This document shows positions 17,931 through 26,100 of a stretch of DNA of 64,000 nucleotides, one piece after another; position 1 is the stretch's first letter; every line of letters begins with the position of its first letter. The position numbers and the translations under genes were made by a program. This DNA is from G963704535 sp963704535 (GTDB taxonomy: Bacteria; Chloroflexota; Chloroflexia; Chloroflexales; Roseiflexaceae), in the NCBI GenBank assembly GCA_963704535.1, contig OY969916.1:7254001-7318000 (forward strand), given 5' to 3'. Below the pieces are notes generated by a model. The model saw only the letters and a list, made by a program, of their open reading frames with translations, was not told the origin of the DNA and searched no databases.

Positions 17931-18263
17931 CGCGCTCGGGGTAGCGGTGGGCACACCACACTCCTCTCTGGTGCAGGCCACACGCGAACGCCGCGCACGG
18001 CAGCCAACGCCTGGCACACAATGCCGATCGGCGCACAGGAGGAATTCGATTTACATGCCAAGGGGTATGGAATAGTCTGATTTTGCCAAGTATAGCAGGT
18101 GAGTCAAGTGATTTCAACCGATTATAACTCAATAATCCCTTAAAATGTACTCTACCAGCCACTGTCGTGTGCTACCCACGATCCTCACCAGCTCAATTCC
18201 AACCGTCAGATCCGACCGATTGGGCACTGCCAACAACGCTTGGCATTGATCCTATTCTATTAG
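17931..18263. other. Non-coding stretch between cas6 relic and IS
   Basis: No coherent frame on either strand. The stretch from 18060 to 18263 is markedly AT-richer than its surroundings. No array or RNA gene is visible. Confidence 0.4.
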
Positions 18264-19693
18264 TTGTCAGGGCTCACGACATCGTGAACACCGCTCTAAT
18301 TGAGAAAGGGCTCACGACATCGTGAACATCCAGTGTACTCCTACTATCGCTTGAACTCCGGACGCAAGCGATAGACGGTTTCCGGTAAGGCGTAGTCGTA
18401 GGTCTTGATACGTTGCCACTTGGCCCGTGCTGAACGCTGATGAAACAACTCCAGCCGCTGAGAATGGGTGATTACGGTTGCCCAGATATACTCCTGGGCC
18501 AAGCGCCGACTGACCGCCCACCTCTCACCCAAAAAACGAATCGTGCCGTCAGTCGCTACGCGCTGCACGAAATGCACTCGCCCAGCCGTGAGTGGCAGCT
18601 TTGCTGGCAACTTGTGGGCTTGACGCTCGTTCAAACGTACGCGCCTGGAGCGCTGCTGTGCTTGTGCGGGTGTCAACCCTTCCAGGCACTCTGGCTTATA
18701 TCTATGGGCATACCAGTCCTCAAACACTCCCTGCCGTCGCAGGACTTGGCTGAAAGTACGAAAGTGATTACGCTCCCAGAACTGCTCTGCCCACAGTCCA
18801 TTGATCCGCTCTACCACACCATTGCGCTTGGGTTCACCCGGCGGCAGGAAGACGACTTCTATCCCCAGATACAAACACAGTCGGACAATTGTCCCCAAGC
18901 GACGCTTGGTTCGTTCACCACCCGTAAAGGCCGCATCATTATCCAGATGCAGTCGAGCCGGCAAGCCCGGTCTCTGCCAAGTAGCGAGCAAATGCACCCG
19001 CACACTTGCGACTGTTTTGTCCGAGCGGATGGTTTGCTCCAGTGCGCGGGTCTCAAGATCGACCGTGTGAAAGACAAACACCTTGGCGCCACCCTCCAGA
19101 TAGCGAGCGATCCAATCACAGGCGTGCCAGACGGCTTGGGTTGGGTGGGCTGGCTGTGGATACTAGCTGTCGGTGTGTTGCTCAATCGCCTCTTGCGTGA
19201 TGCCAGCGCTGTGCAACCAGCGTTTGATGGTTGCCAGCGATGGCACTTGCTGGAGCAGAGCTTGGTCACGAATCTCCTGCTGGATTGCTCGCGCGCCGAC
19301 CAAACCAATCTGTCGTTGCTCCAAGGCGCGCCGCAGGTTGAGCACAACCGTATGGGCTTGCTCATCGTAGGCTTGCGGCAAATGGGCTAGTCGGTGCGAT
19401 TGGTCGAGCAGACCCTGCCAACCCGCTTCGCTAAAGCGTTGCCACCATTTGTACAACCAGGTGCGTGTGCGAGGGATGCGAGTAAGTATCTCGCTTGGGC
19501 GCCAGCCTTTGAGGCGCAGCCGGATCGCTTGGCGGCGCCAATACAGTTCCTGTTCGTGCTCTGCCATACTGCCTCCTTTGGTGACAGTATGGCAGTAACC
19601 GAACCATGTTCACGATGTTGTGAGCCCTGGCTCAATTAGGATGCTCTCGATCTCGTGAGCCTTTTTTGTTCACGATGTTGTGAGCCTCGACAA
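18264..19693 (-). mobile_element. IS481-like insertion sequence with doubled terminal sites
   Basis: Ends are TTGTC...GGCTCAC (18264) and its near complement at 19693; 24 of the outer 27 bp match. TTAG flanks both ends as a probable 4-bp target duplication. Each end carries two copies of a 20-bp site, GGCTCACGACATCGTGAACA at 18271-18290 and 18309-18328, and variants at 19607-19626 and 19667-19686. The site contains TCACGA-2-TCGTGA dyad symmetry. Confidence 0.8.
18344..19567 (-). pseudogene. rve/IS481-like transposase with an in-frame amber codon
   Basis: ATG 19567 opens an HTH-containing N terminus (RLRLKGWRPSEILTRIPRTR and a second helix pair). The frame meets a TAG at about 19161 (after EQHTDS) and continues in the same frame with YPQPAHPTQAVWHACDWIAR into the catalytic core: HTVDLETRAL, LHLDNDAAF and RNGVVERIN, giving the D, D and E. 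The C-terminal beta region ends at 18344. A single nonsense codon is the only defect, so the two halves appear as separate frames. Confidence 0.75.
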
Positions 19694-19699
19694 TTAGGA

Positions 19700-20185
19700 G
19701 TCTACTCACCTGCCTCCCTTCGCCGTGTAGATGGCTTTCCCATCCGCTGACTACTACGGAGGCTCCGTCGCCATAGGGCTCGCGCCCCGTAGGCGATCCT
19801 GAATTCCGTCACATATGTACGTATCTAGCGCGTCTTAGATGCCCCGTTCGTAGCTTATCCGATTTCGTCAATCGTTTCGCCATCCTTCGGTAGTTGCGGC
19901 CAGCCGGCCTCTACTCTCGCCGCAAAGGATGGGGCCGATTTCATGCGATATTCCGGCCAGTGGTCAATACACCCGACACTACTAGGGTTCAACCAATCCA
20001 GGTTTCATCATAACGTGCGGGGCTCGCGGGACCCTACCTTTACCGCATTCCAGTATTTCCCGCTTTAATAGCATGCTATTTTCCGTCGGCCTTTCGGCCT
20101 TGGGTTAGCCATTGCCCCTAGAACGTCCTACCGTGTTCTACCCGGCTCTGCCGGGGATACATATGTGCGTTAGACAGCGCACAGG
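19700..20185 (-). ncRNA. Probable group II intron 5' domains, truncated
   Basis: The minus strand from about 20185 reads a structured non-coding sequence starting GTGCGC...GCGCAC-like and containing many GC-rich helices. Near its end it has GGAGCCTCCGTAGTAGT, GGGAAAGCC and ACGGCGAAGGGAGGCAG, which from memory are typical of bacterial group II introns just before the reverse-transcriptase frame. The IS481-like element lies where that frame would begin, and no reverse transcriptase is found beyond it. No protein-coding frame fits this 480-bp stretch. Confidence 0.45.
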
Positions 20186-20267
20186 CCGGTGGACCACTGA
20201 ATCAAGGGGTCGGCCACGCGCAAGATGGGACGCCGTGCCGGGCCACGGCTGAAGGGGCGCTCATCGC

Positions 20268-20582
20268 TCATCGGTTCATCTCCCTGCTCAGATGGCGGAG
20301 TGCCGTGCGGAGCCGTATCAGCAGGCGCGCAAGGTCGGGGGCGGTGTCGCGGTCGGGCTGTGTCTCCAGGAAGCGCAGCGCCTCGCGTGCCACGGTCAGC
20401 ACCTCCGGCGCCAGGTCTGCCGCTGCCACAGGCAGCACATAGCCGCCGACGAGGACTTCGCAGCCACCGTCGTAGAGTGCGATGACGGTGCCGCCGAGCC
20501 CGGCATATTCGCTACCTACGATCTCAACCAGATCGCCGACAGTATAGAGTGGCATCGGGTGTGATGAATTGAGTGTCAGCAT
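20268..20582 (-). CDS. Hypothetical protein with a KOW/SH3-like N terminus
   Basis: 104 aa. AAGGAG lies eight to nine bases before ATG 20582. Residues 12-58 look like a small beta-barrel (YTVGDLVEIVGSEYAGLGGT, then CEVLVGGYVLPV), similar to KOW motifs. The C-terminal half is helical and basic (LRFLETQPDRDTAPDLARLL). No family is assigned. It may be cotranscribed with the broken gene upstream, whose stop lies within the ribosome-binding region. Confidence 0.6.
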   Translation of the reverse strand: MLTLNSSHPMPLYTVGDLVEIVGSEYAGLGGTVIALYDGGCEVLVGGYVLPVAAADLAPEVLTVAREALRFLETQPDRDTAPDLARLLIRLRTALRHLSREMNR

Positions 20583-20587
20583 GGCAG

Positions 20588-20880
20588 CTACTCCTTCGGG
20601 GCAGTCCCATCATAGCTAGTGGCATTGTCTGAGGGTGGTAGGTGCGCCACCTTGGCATCGACATCGGTAATCCACGCAGCAATATCGTCTCGATCGAAGG
20701 ATGCGCGATGTCGGTCAAGGCTTCTATTGCCAGTACCACCTTACCCAGATGGTTCAGCGTGCGCCAGAGCGTCGCGCATTCGTTGGGTGAGAGGGCATTG
20801 AATGAGTCATAACTAGCCGGGACACATGCAGCCAAGCAGGAGATCATCGAAAAAAACGCGACGCCCGGACTAGTTAGCAT
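20588..20880 (-). pseudogene. Small unidentified gene with one frameshift
   Basis: The first frame reads LSPNECATLWRTLNHLGKVV and ALTDIAHPSIE; near 20692 it must shift to reach DDIAAWITDVDAKVAHLPPS and the stop TAG at 20588, which overlaps the ribosome-binding site of the next gene. Start uncertain, possibly ATG 20844 or 20880. Helical composition; no family recognised. Confidence 0.35.
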
Positions 20881-20906
20881 AGCTGCTTAACTATGTCCGG
20901 GCGTCG
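20851..20906 (-). terminator. Rho-independent-type terminator
   Basis: A perfect 12-bp GC-rich stem (CGACGCCCGGAC at 20859-20870 with its complement at 20895-20906), an inner TAGTTA/TAACTA helix, then TTTTTT on the minus strand (20851-20856). It would end transcripts coming from the tRNA-Leu side. Confidence 0.7.
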
Positions 20907-21097
20907 CTGTTGTGGCCCAGGCGCTCAGTTTGGAAGGCCGCGCGCCAGGGCCGTGATGGTGATTGTCCAAGCTTCGCAGAAACCATAGCCTCCTGCTAGC
21001 ACCTGAACAATCGAGATAAGTTCCATTGTATTCTACGCTAATTCGTGTACTCACGACCCGCGTAGTATTCGTTCGCGGCCTGGCGAGTAAGATAGTG

Positions 21098-21183
21098 TGG
21101 TGCCGGAGACGGGACTCGAACCCGTACGGGGTTGCCCCCAACGGTTTTTAAGACCGTAGCGTCTGCCATTTCGCCACTCCGGC
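21098..21183 (-). tRNA. tRNA-Leu (TAA)
   Basis: The minus strand gives a 7-bp acceptor stem (GCCGGAG/CTCCGGC), a D-arm, anticodon loop CTTAAAA with anticodon TAA, a long class II variable arm (TTGGGGGCAACCCC), the T-arm GGGTTCGAGTCCC and encoded CCA at 21098-21100. The long variable arm and TAA identify leucine. Confidence 0.95.
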
Positions 21184-21236
21184 CCGCGATGATGCCGCTA
21201 TAATAGCACGCCCTCCACCGGCGATCAACCCATCCG

Positions 21237-21386
21237 CTAGATGAAATGGGTCAGCGCTAGGAGGATCACCGCGATCGTGAGCCACGGCGCCCCGCCGATC
21301 CCGGCCAACCCAAGCAGCGCCAGAATGATTGCCACGACCGCCAGTACCTGCCGGTTGGTCGGGCGTGAGCCTCTTCGTCGTGCCAT
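21237..21386 (-). CDS. Small membrane protein
   Basis: 49 aa from ATG 21386 after a GAGG run. A basic N terminus (MARRRGSRPTNRQ) precedes two hydrophobic helices (about 14-29 and 33-48) with a short Gly/Pro turn, so the N terminus should be cytosolic. It follows fabZ by 14 bp on the same strand, so the two are probably cotranscribed. No family is recognised. Confidence 0.55.
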   Translation of the reverse strand: MARRRGSRPTNRQVLAVVAIILALLGLAGIGGAPWLTIAVILLALTHFI

Positions 21387-21400
21387 GGTGCCTCTCCTCG

Positions 21401-21832
21401 CTACGTGCGGTCGGCCATCGCGAACAACATCTCGGCCTGGCACACGAGCTGCCCCTCGACACTGGCCGTGCCCGCGCCTTTGCCGATCCCGCGCCGCATG
21501 CGGTCAAGCCGGACCTCGAGCCGCAGCGTGTCGCCCGGTCGCACCGGGCGCTTGAAGCGCACATTGTCGATCCCCGCGAATAATCCGATCTTATCTTTAT
21601 ATTCGGGCACGCTGAGCGCCGCGACGCAGGCCGTCTGTGCCAGCGCCTCGATAATCAACACGCCCGGCATGATCGGGTAGCCTGGAAAGTGCCCCTGGAA
21701 GAACGGCTCGCCGATCGACACCAGCTTCTCGCCGACAGCCCGCTGGCCGGGCTCAAGCTCAAGCACCCGGTCGAGCAGCAGAAACGGGTAGCGGTGCGGG
21801 ATGATCGCCATGATTTCCTGCGTCGTCAGCAT
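21401..21832 (-). CDS. fabZ: 3-hydroxyacyl-[acyl-carrier-protein] dehydratase FabZ
   Basis: 143 aa hot-dog-fold enzyme. It removes water from (3R)-hydroxyacyl-ACP during type II fatty acid synthesis in the cytosol. The start at 21832 gives MLTTQEIMAIIPHRYPFLL, the standard N terminus. Catalytic His48 lies in GHFPGYPIMPGVL and Glu62 in IIEALAQ. Full length for the family. A small membrane-protein gene follows; a divergent glycosyltransferase gene lies upstream beyond a symmetric promoter region. Confidence 0.95.
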   Translation of the reverse strand: MLTTQEIMAIIPHRYPFLLLDRVLELEPGQRAVGEKLVSIGEPFFQGHFPGYPIMPGVLIIEALAQTACVAALSVPEYKDKIGLFAGIDNVRFKRPVRPGDTLRLEVRLDRMRRGIGKGAGTASVEGQLVCQAEMLFAMADRT

Positions 21833-21990
21833 ATGGGCTCCTTCTACGCGATACGCGGCGGAAGATTGGCGCATAGTAGCACCGCTTATCCTGACGCGCA
21901 AGCAGCGAGGAGCGGGTGTTATGCTGTCCCTTCCGTCGCTTCCACCTTTCCACATTCCGCGCCCTCCGTCGCTCCTCGTTCCGCTCGTGC

Positions 21991-22084
21991 TATAGCATTC
22001 CTAAATGATCTGGAAAGCGGGCGGGCTTTTCTGTGGGGGCTTCCCCCACACCCTTTTCCAACACCGGTAGGAATGCTATATAAT
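21991..22084. promoter_or_regulatory. Symmetric divergent promoter region with hairpin
   Basis: A 12-bp inverted repeat (TATAGCATTCCT at 21991-22002, complement at 22069-22080) places extended -10-like boxes in both directions: TGCTATAG toward fabZ and TATAAT (22079-22084) toward the glycosyltransferase. Between them lies a hairpin GTGGGGG-CTT-CCCCCAC at 22033-22049. The arrangement could co-regulate both genes, or mark a palindromic repeat element. Confidence 0.45.
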
Positions 22085-22104
22085 GGCCCGCCGAAGGAGC
22101 GGCC

Positions 22105-23244
22105 ATGCACATCGTCATCAGCGGGATGTTCTGGGGCCAGCCGACGGTCGGCTCCGGCCAGTATCTCCACGGCCTGCTCGCCGCGCTCGCGCGCCGCGCG
22201 CCCGACCACACCTATACGCTGCTGCTGCCGGCCTACGCCCCGCCCGGCCCGGATCTGCCACCCGGCGTGGTGGGGCACGTTGTGCAGACGCCGTTCGATC
22301 GGCGCGCCGAGAACCTGGCCAAGCTCTGGTACGAGCAGGTCGGGGTATCGCTGGCCGCCACCCGCCTGCGCGCCGACCTGCTGCACGTCCCATACTTCGC
22401 CCCGCCGCTGCGCGCGCCGGTTCCGGTGGTCACCACCATCCTCGACATCATCCCGCTGCTGCTGCCGGAGTACCGTGGCCGGGCTGCCGTGCGCGCGTAT
22501 ATGCGGCTGGTGACGCTGGCTGCCCGTCGCGCCGCCCAAGTGATCGCGATCTCCGACCGCACGCGCGCCGATATCGTGGCCCACCTGGGGTGTACCCCCG
22601 CGCACGTGACGACGGTGCCGCTGGCGGCGGGGCCGCAGTACTACCCGCGCGACCGCGATGGCGCCGCCGCGTTCGTGGCCGAGCGCTATGGCCTGCGTGG
22701 CCCGTTCATCTACTATGTCGGCGGGCTGGACGCGCGGAAGAATCTCCAGGTGCTTGTGCGCGCGTTTGGTCTCCTTCGGCGCTCCGGGGGGCCGCCGGCG
22801 CAGCTCGCGATCGCTGGGCGCGCGCTGGGCGCCGACCCGGCGCTGTTCCCGGATCTCGACGCGCTGATCCGGCGGGAGCGCCTGGAGGCGTCGGTGCGGC
22901 GGCTTCAGGTGCCCTATGCCGATAATCCGCTGCTCTACAGCGCTGCGGCGGCGTTTGCCTACCCATCGCGCTACGAGGGCTTCGGCCTGCCGCCCCTGGA
23001 GGCGCTCGCCTGCGGAACCCCGGCGGCCGTCGCCGATGCCAGCAGCCTACCCGAGGTCGTGGGCGACGCGGCGCTGCGTATCCCGCCCGGCAACGTGAGC
23101 GGCTGGACCGCAGCGCTGTGGCGGCTCCTGGGCGACGGCGCGCTGCGCGATGAGCTACGCCGCCGTGGCCTGGAGCGGGCCAGGATGTTTAGCTACGAGC
23201 GGGTGGCGCGGGAGACGCTTGCTGTGTATGCGCGGGCCGTATGA
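22105..23244 (+). CDS. Glycosyltransferase family 1/GT4
   Basis: 379 aa GT-B fold enzyme, cytosolic or membrane-associated, transferring a sugar from a nucleotide-sugar to a lipid or polysaccharide acceptor. The N-terminal Rossmann domain has WGQPTVGSGQYLHGL; the C-terminal nucleotide-binding domain has YVGGLDARKNLQVLVRAF and the E-x7-E motif YEGFGLPPLEALACGTP (first Glu at 291), then SSLPEVVGDAALRI. GAAGGAG precedes ATG 22105 at the right distance. Acceptor unknown. Confidence 0.9.
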   Translation: MHIVISGMFWGQPTVGSGQYLHGLLAALARRAPDHTYTLLLPAYAPPGPDLPPGVVGHVVQTPFDRRAENLAKLWYEQVGVSLAATRLRADLLHVPYFAPPLRAPVPVVTTILDIIPLLLPEYRGRAAVRAYMRLVTLAARRAAQVIAISDRTRADIVAHLGCTPAHVTTVPLAAGPQYYPRDRDGAAAFVAERYGLRGPFIYYVGGLDARKNLQVLVRAFGLLRRSGGPPAQLAIAGRALGADPALFPDLDALIRRERLEASVRRLQVPYADNPLLYSAAAAFAYPSRYEGFGLPPLEALACGTPAAVADASSLPEVVGDAALRIPPGNVSGWTAALWRLLGDGALRDELRRRGLERARMFSYERVARETLAVYARAV

Positions 23245-23348
23245 GACGTGGGCGAGTCATCGTCCTGTAATCTACCAACGCTTGTTCGTATTGGTCAAAA
23301 GGGAGTAAACTTCGCTTCCACCGTTTCAGGGGAAGCGAGGGCGGGGAG

Positions 23349-23963
23349 ATGGACGAGGAGCTGCTGGTCGAGGAGATCGGCCACTACGAGACATTGCTGC
23401 TGATTCAGCGGCGTAATTTGCGTGCGTTGGAGCTCCAGGCCGCGCGCCACGGCCCCTTCGACGTTCCGCTGCACATCCAGAGCGCCCGTGACGAGCTGCG
23501 ATCGGAGATCGGGCGGCTTGAGCGCCTACTGCCGGTGCTGCGCGTGCGCCTTGATCTGGCGCGAAGAATGGTCGTCCTCGCGCACCCCTCGGTCGCCGGG
23601 CTGATCAGCTTCTTCGCCACCGCCGACCTAGCGTCGACGGCGCGCTTCTACGGCGAGGCGGTCGGCCTGGCCATCGCGCTCGATCGCGCGGATTGCCGGG
23701 TGTACCAGGTCGCGGCGGGCGCCTACCTTGGCTTCTGCCATGCGGGCGCCGGCGTGGGCACCCCGGCGCCCGCGTGGCCGATCGCGACGATTTTGACCCT
23801 GGATATCGATGGTTGGTATGCCCACCTGAGCGGGCGCGGCGTGCCGATCGATCGGCAACCCCAGGCCGATGAGCCTCTGGGTACCTCCCACTTCTTTGTC
23901 TGCGACCCAAACGGCTACCGGCTCGAAATACGGCAGAAGGATGATAAGGGCCTCGAAAGATAA
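23349..23963 (+). CDS. VOC-family protein with N-terminal helical adaptor-like domain
   Basis: 204 aa. Residues 1-75 are helical (IQRRNLRALELQAARHG, DELRSEIGRLERLLP) and resemble the small helical domain of the relic at 13.9 kb. Residues 84-200 form a vicinal-oxygen-chelate (glyoxalase/bleomycin resistance) domain: SFFATADLASTARFYGEAVG, then TSHFFVCDPNGYRLEIRQ. The first metal His is not evident, so it may be a binding protein rather than an enzyme. Start ATG 23349 follows GGGGAG. Confidence 0.65.
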   Translation: MDEELLVEEIGHYETLLLIQRRNLRALELQAARHGPFDVPLHIQSARDELRSEIGRLERLLPVLRVRLDLARRMVVLAHPSVAGLISFFATADLASTARFYGEAVGLAIALDRADCRVYQVAAGAYLGFCHAGAGVGTPAPAWPIATILTLDIDGWYAHLSGRGVPIDRQPQADEPLGTSHFFVCDPNGYRLEIRQKDDKGLER

Positions 23964-23978
23964 AAGCATCCCAGCTCC

Positions 23979-24038
23979 GTGAAGCGTGAAACGTGAAACG
24001 TAACCAGAATTTGGCTCACGTTTCACGTTTCACGTTTC
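23979..24038. repeat. Heptamer array GTGAAAC in inverted arms
   Basis: Copies of GTGAAAC (23980-24001) are followed, after 15 bp, by copies of GTTTCAC (24018-24036). The arms can form a long hairpin between the VOC and GT4 genes, just after the VOC stop. Confidence 0.75.
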
Positions 24039-24106
24039 GGATATGCTATACAATATGGGCTGGGTAGATCGAGGGGCGGCTCCCACCCCTTTTTTCTTCG
24101 GACTCC

Positions 24107-25222
24107 ATGCGTATCCTGATGCTTTCCAAGGCGCTGGTCGTCGGCGCCTACCAGAAGAAGGCCGAGGAGCTGGCGGCGCTCCCCGGCGTCGATCTGACCG
24201 TCGCCGTGCCGCGCGCGTGGCGCGAGCCGGGCGTGGGTGTGCAGCGGCTGGAGCGGCGTTTCACCTGCGGCTACCGGCTGGTGGTCCTGCCGATCTGGTT
24301 CAATGGCCGCCATCACATCCACTGCTACCCGACCTTGGGGCGGCTGGTGGCGGCGCTGCGACCCGATGTGTTTCATATCGATGAGGAGGCCTTCAACCTC
24401 GCGACGTTCCTGGCGATGCGCGTGGGCGTCCGTTTTGGTGCCCGCTGCTGCTTCTACAATTGGGCGACGATCGACCGCTTCTACCCGCCGCCGTTTGCCT
24501 TTTTTGAGCGCTACGTCTTGCGCCACGCGGCCCACGCGATCGCCGGCGCCGAGGAGGCCGCCGCGATCATCCGGCGGCACGGCTACCGTGGGCCGTTGAG
24601 CGTGTTGCCGCAGTTTGGGGTCGACCCGCAGCTTTTCGCGCCGGCCGGGCGCGCGCCGCAAGCGACGCAAGTTGAGCCGTTCGTCGTCGGCTACCTGGGG
24701 CGGTTGGTTGTGCAGAAAGGGGTGCTCGATCTGGTCGAGGCGCTTCCGGCGCTACCGCCGCAGGTCCGCCTGCGGCTCGTGGGCGAGGGTGACTTGCGTG
24801 CCAGGATCGTGGCCCGCGCGGCCGAGTTGGGCGTCGGTGAGCGCGTCGAGCTGATCCCGTGGACCAGCGATGTGCCGGCCGAGCTGCGCCGGATGAGCGT
24901 TCTGGCGCTGCCCTCGCGCACCACGCGCACCTGGAAGGAGCAATTTGGCCGCGTTCTGCCCGAGGCGATGAGCTGCGGCATCCCGCTGGTCGGCTCGTCG
25001 TCGGGCGAGATCCCCAACGTGATCGGCGACGCCGGGCTGATCTATCCCGAGGGCGACGTACACGCGCTGGCCGAGAGGCTGCGCCGGCTGGCCGCCGATC
25101 CGGCGCTGTGTGCCGAACTTGGGCGGCGCGGCCGGGCGCGGGCGCTTGAGCACTATACCCAGGCGGCCCTCGCGCGGCAGTATTATGCGCTCTACCGCTC
25201 GATGATGACCAGGCATGAATAA
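24107..25222 (+). CDS. Glycosyltransferase family GT4
   Basis: 371 aa GT-B fold. The N-terminal domain begins MRILMLSKALVVGAYQKKAE; the sugar-nucleotide domain shows VVGYLGRLVVQKGVLDLVEA, LIPWTSDVP, then FGRVLPEAMSCGIPLVGSSS and EIPNVIGDAGLIYPEGD, typical of retaining GT4 enzymes. A -10-like TATACAAT lies at 24045-24052, upstream of ATG 24107. The product is probably a capsule, lipid or glycan component; the acceptor is unknown. Confidence 0.88.
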   Translation: MRILMLSKALVVGAYQKKAEELAALPGVDLTVAVPRAWREPGVGVQRLERRFTCGYRLVVLPIWFNGRHHIHCYPTLGRLVAALRPDVFHIDEEAFNLATFLAMRVGVRFGARCCFYNWATIDRFYPPPFAFFERYVLRHAAHAIAGAEEAAAIIRRHGYRGPLSVLPQFGVDPQLFAPAGRAPQATQVEPFVVGYLGRLVVQKGVLDLVEALPALPPQVRLRLVGEGDLRARIVARAAELGVGERVELIPWTSDVPAELRRMSVLALPSRTTRTWKEQFGRVLPEAMSCGIPLVGSSSGEIPNVIGDAGLIYPEGDVHALAERLRRLAADPALCAELGRRGRARALEHYTQAALARQYYALYRSMMTRHE

Positions 25223-25245
25223 GTGCTATCCGATTAAATTTGGCA

Positions 25246-25358
25246 AGGTGGGGTTTTGGGGAGGGCGGCGCCCTCCCCAAGCCCCTCCCCGCTTTTATGA
25301 TCCTTGGCAGGTGGGGTTTTGGGGAGGGCGGCGCCCTCCCCAAGCCCCTCCCCGCTTT
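25246..25358. repeat. Two 50-bp direct repeats containing a hairpin
   Basis: A 50-bp unit at 25246-25295 recurs at 25309-25358. Each unit contains the stem GGGGAGGGC-GGC-GCCCTCCCC. Related palindromes occur at 36.25 and 57.06 kb, so this is a dispersed intergenic family; the tandem copy follows the GT4 stop. Confidence 0.8.
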
Positions 25359-25362
25359 GATC

Positions 25363-25833
25363 GAATATTTTTTCACAAAATATTCACGATTTCGCACAGT
25401 AAACTCACGAGAGATGCACTACATTAAGGGATTGTAATATCCAGCGCCTGTGATAGAATGCTAGATACCGCCCTGTGAAAGTAACTCAGTAAGGGCATCG
25501 CACCTAGATAGTCAGACGCAACTGCACCTCGTGAGCGATAAACTCAGTTCGCTGAGTCATCGTAAGCTGTAGGAAACGTGAGGCTTGTCCTTGCGGGGAG
25601 TACAGCGAGTACGCGCGGAAGGAGTCAGCCTCCACCGTTGCGGTATAAGCAAAGTGCAGGGTTCTAGAGAACTCTGTTGGAATCGGCATCGTGCTGGTCC
25701 AAATGAGCCTCGTCGGTGAGCGCGCAGCTTGTAGGGCCCAAGGGGGGGCGAGCTGACGTTTCGCCAGGAACAGTTTGGCAATCAATGTACGATGTGTGCT
25801 GGGAAAAATCCAGGGCGTTCCCTTGTTTGCTGC
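25363..25833. other. Gap with a possible minus-strand gene relic
   Basis: No clear gene. A minus frame (25504-25690) reads MPIPTEFSRTLHFAYTATVE and ASRFLQLTMTQRTEFIAHEV, protein-like and possibly the C terminus of a lost gene, but without supporting context. AT-rich sequence fills the left part. Confidence 0.3.
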
Positions 25834-25860
25834 AGGCCGGGGTGTATCCCCGGCCTTTTT
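25834..25860 (+). terminator. Rho-independent terminator
   Basis: Stem AGGCCGGGG (25834-25842) and CCCCGGCCT (25848-25856) with a 5-nt loop, followed by TTTTT. Plus-strand orientation; it would end read-through from the glycosyltransferase region. Confidence 0.7.
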
Positions 25861-25960
25861 GATTCCCCGACGACGTGTAATAGGATGGCGTGTGAATTTA
25901 TTGTATGGGGCGGCTTCGTTGTATGACTAAAGTTTTACACCCCGTCTGCCTACGCTCAGG

Positions 25961-25966
25961 TATAAT
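25961..25966 (+). promoter_or_regulatory. -10-like box upstream of the PKD protein gene
   Basis: TATAAT at 25961-25966, 135 bp upstream of ATG 26101. No well spaced -35 box is seen (TTTACA at 25934 is 21 bp away), so only the -10 element is proposed. Confidence 0.3.
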
Positions 25967-26100
25967 GCGACTATCGTTAAGCGTTTCATAACATAAGCTA
26001 AGGTTGCGGGTGGGGGTTCTTGGGAGGTTTGAGGGGGCGCTGCTCCTTCAAGCCTTTCTTTTTCCACGCCTGTCGTGCCGGCTACAAAGGAGGAGTGAGG

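Noticed and set aside
19155..19165. TAG in the IS481-like transposase as a pyrrolysine or recoding site
   Set aside because: Nothing else in the window suggests recoding; a nonsense mutation is simpler.
22033..22049. Hairpin GTGGGGG-CTT-CCCCCAC as a terminator
   Set aside because: No T-run on either side and it lies between divergent promoters; more likely a regulatory or repeat hairpin.
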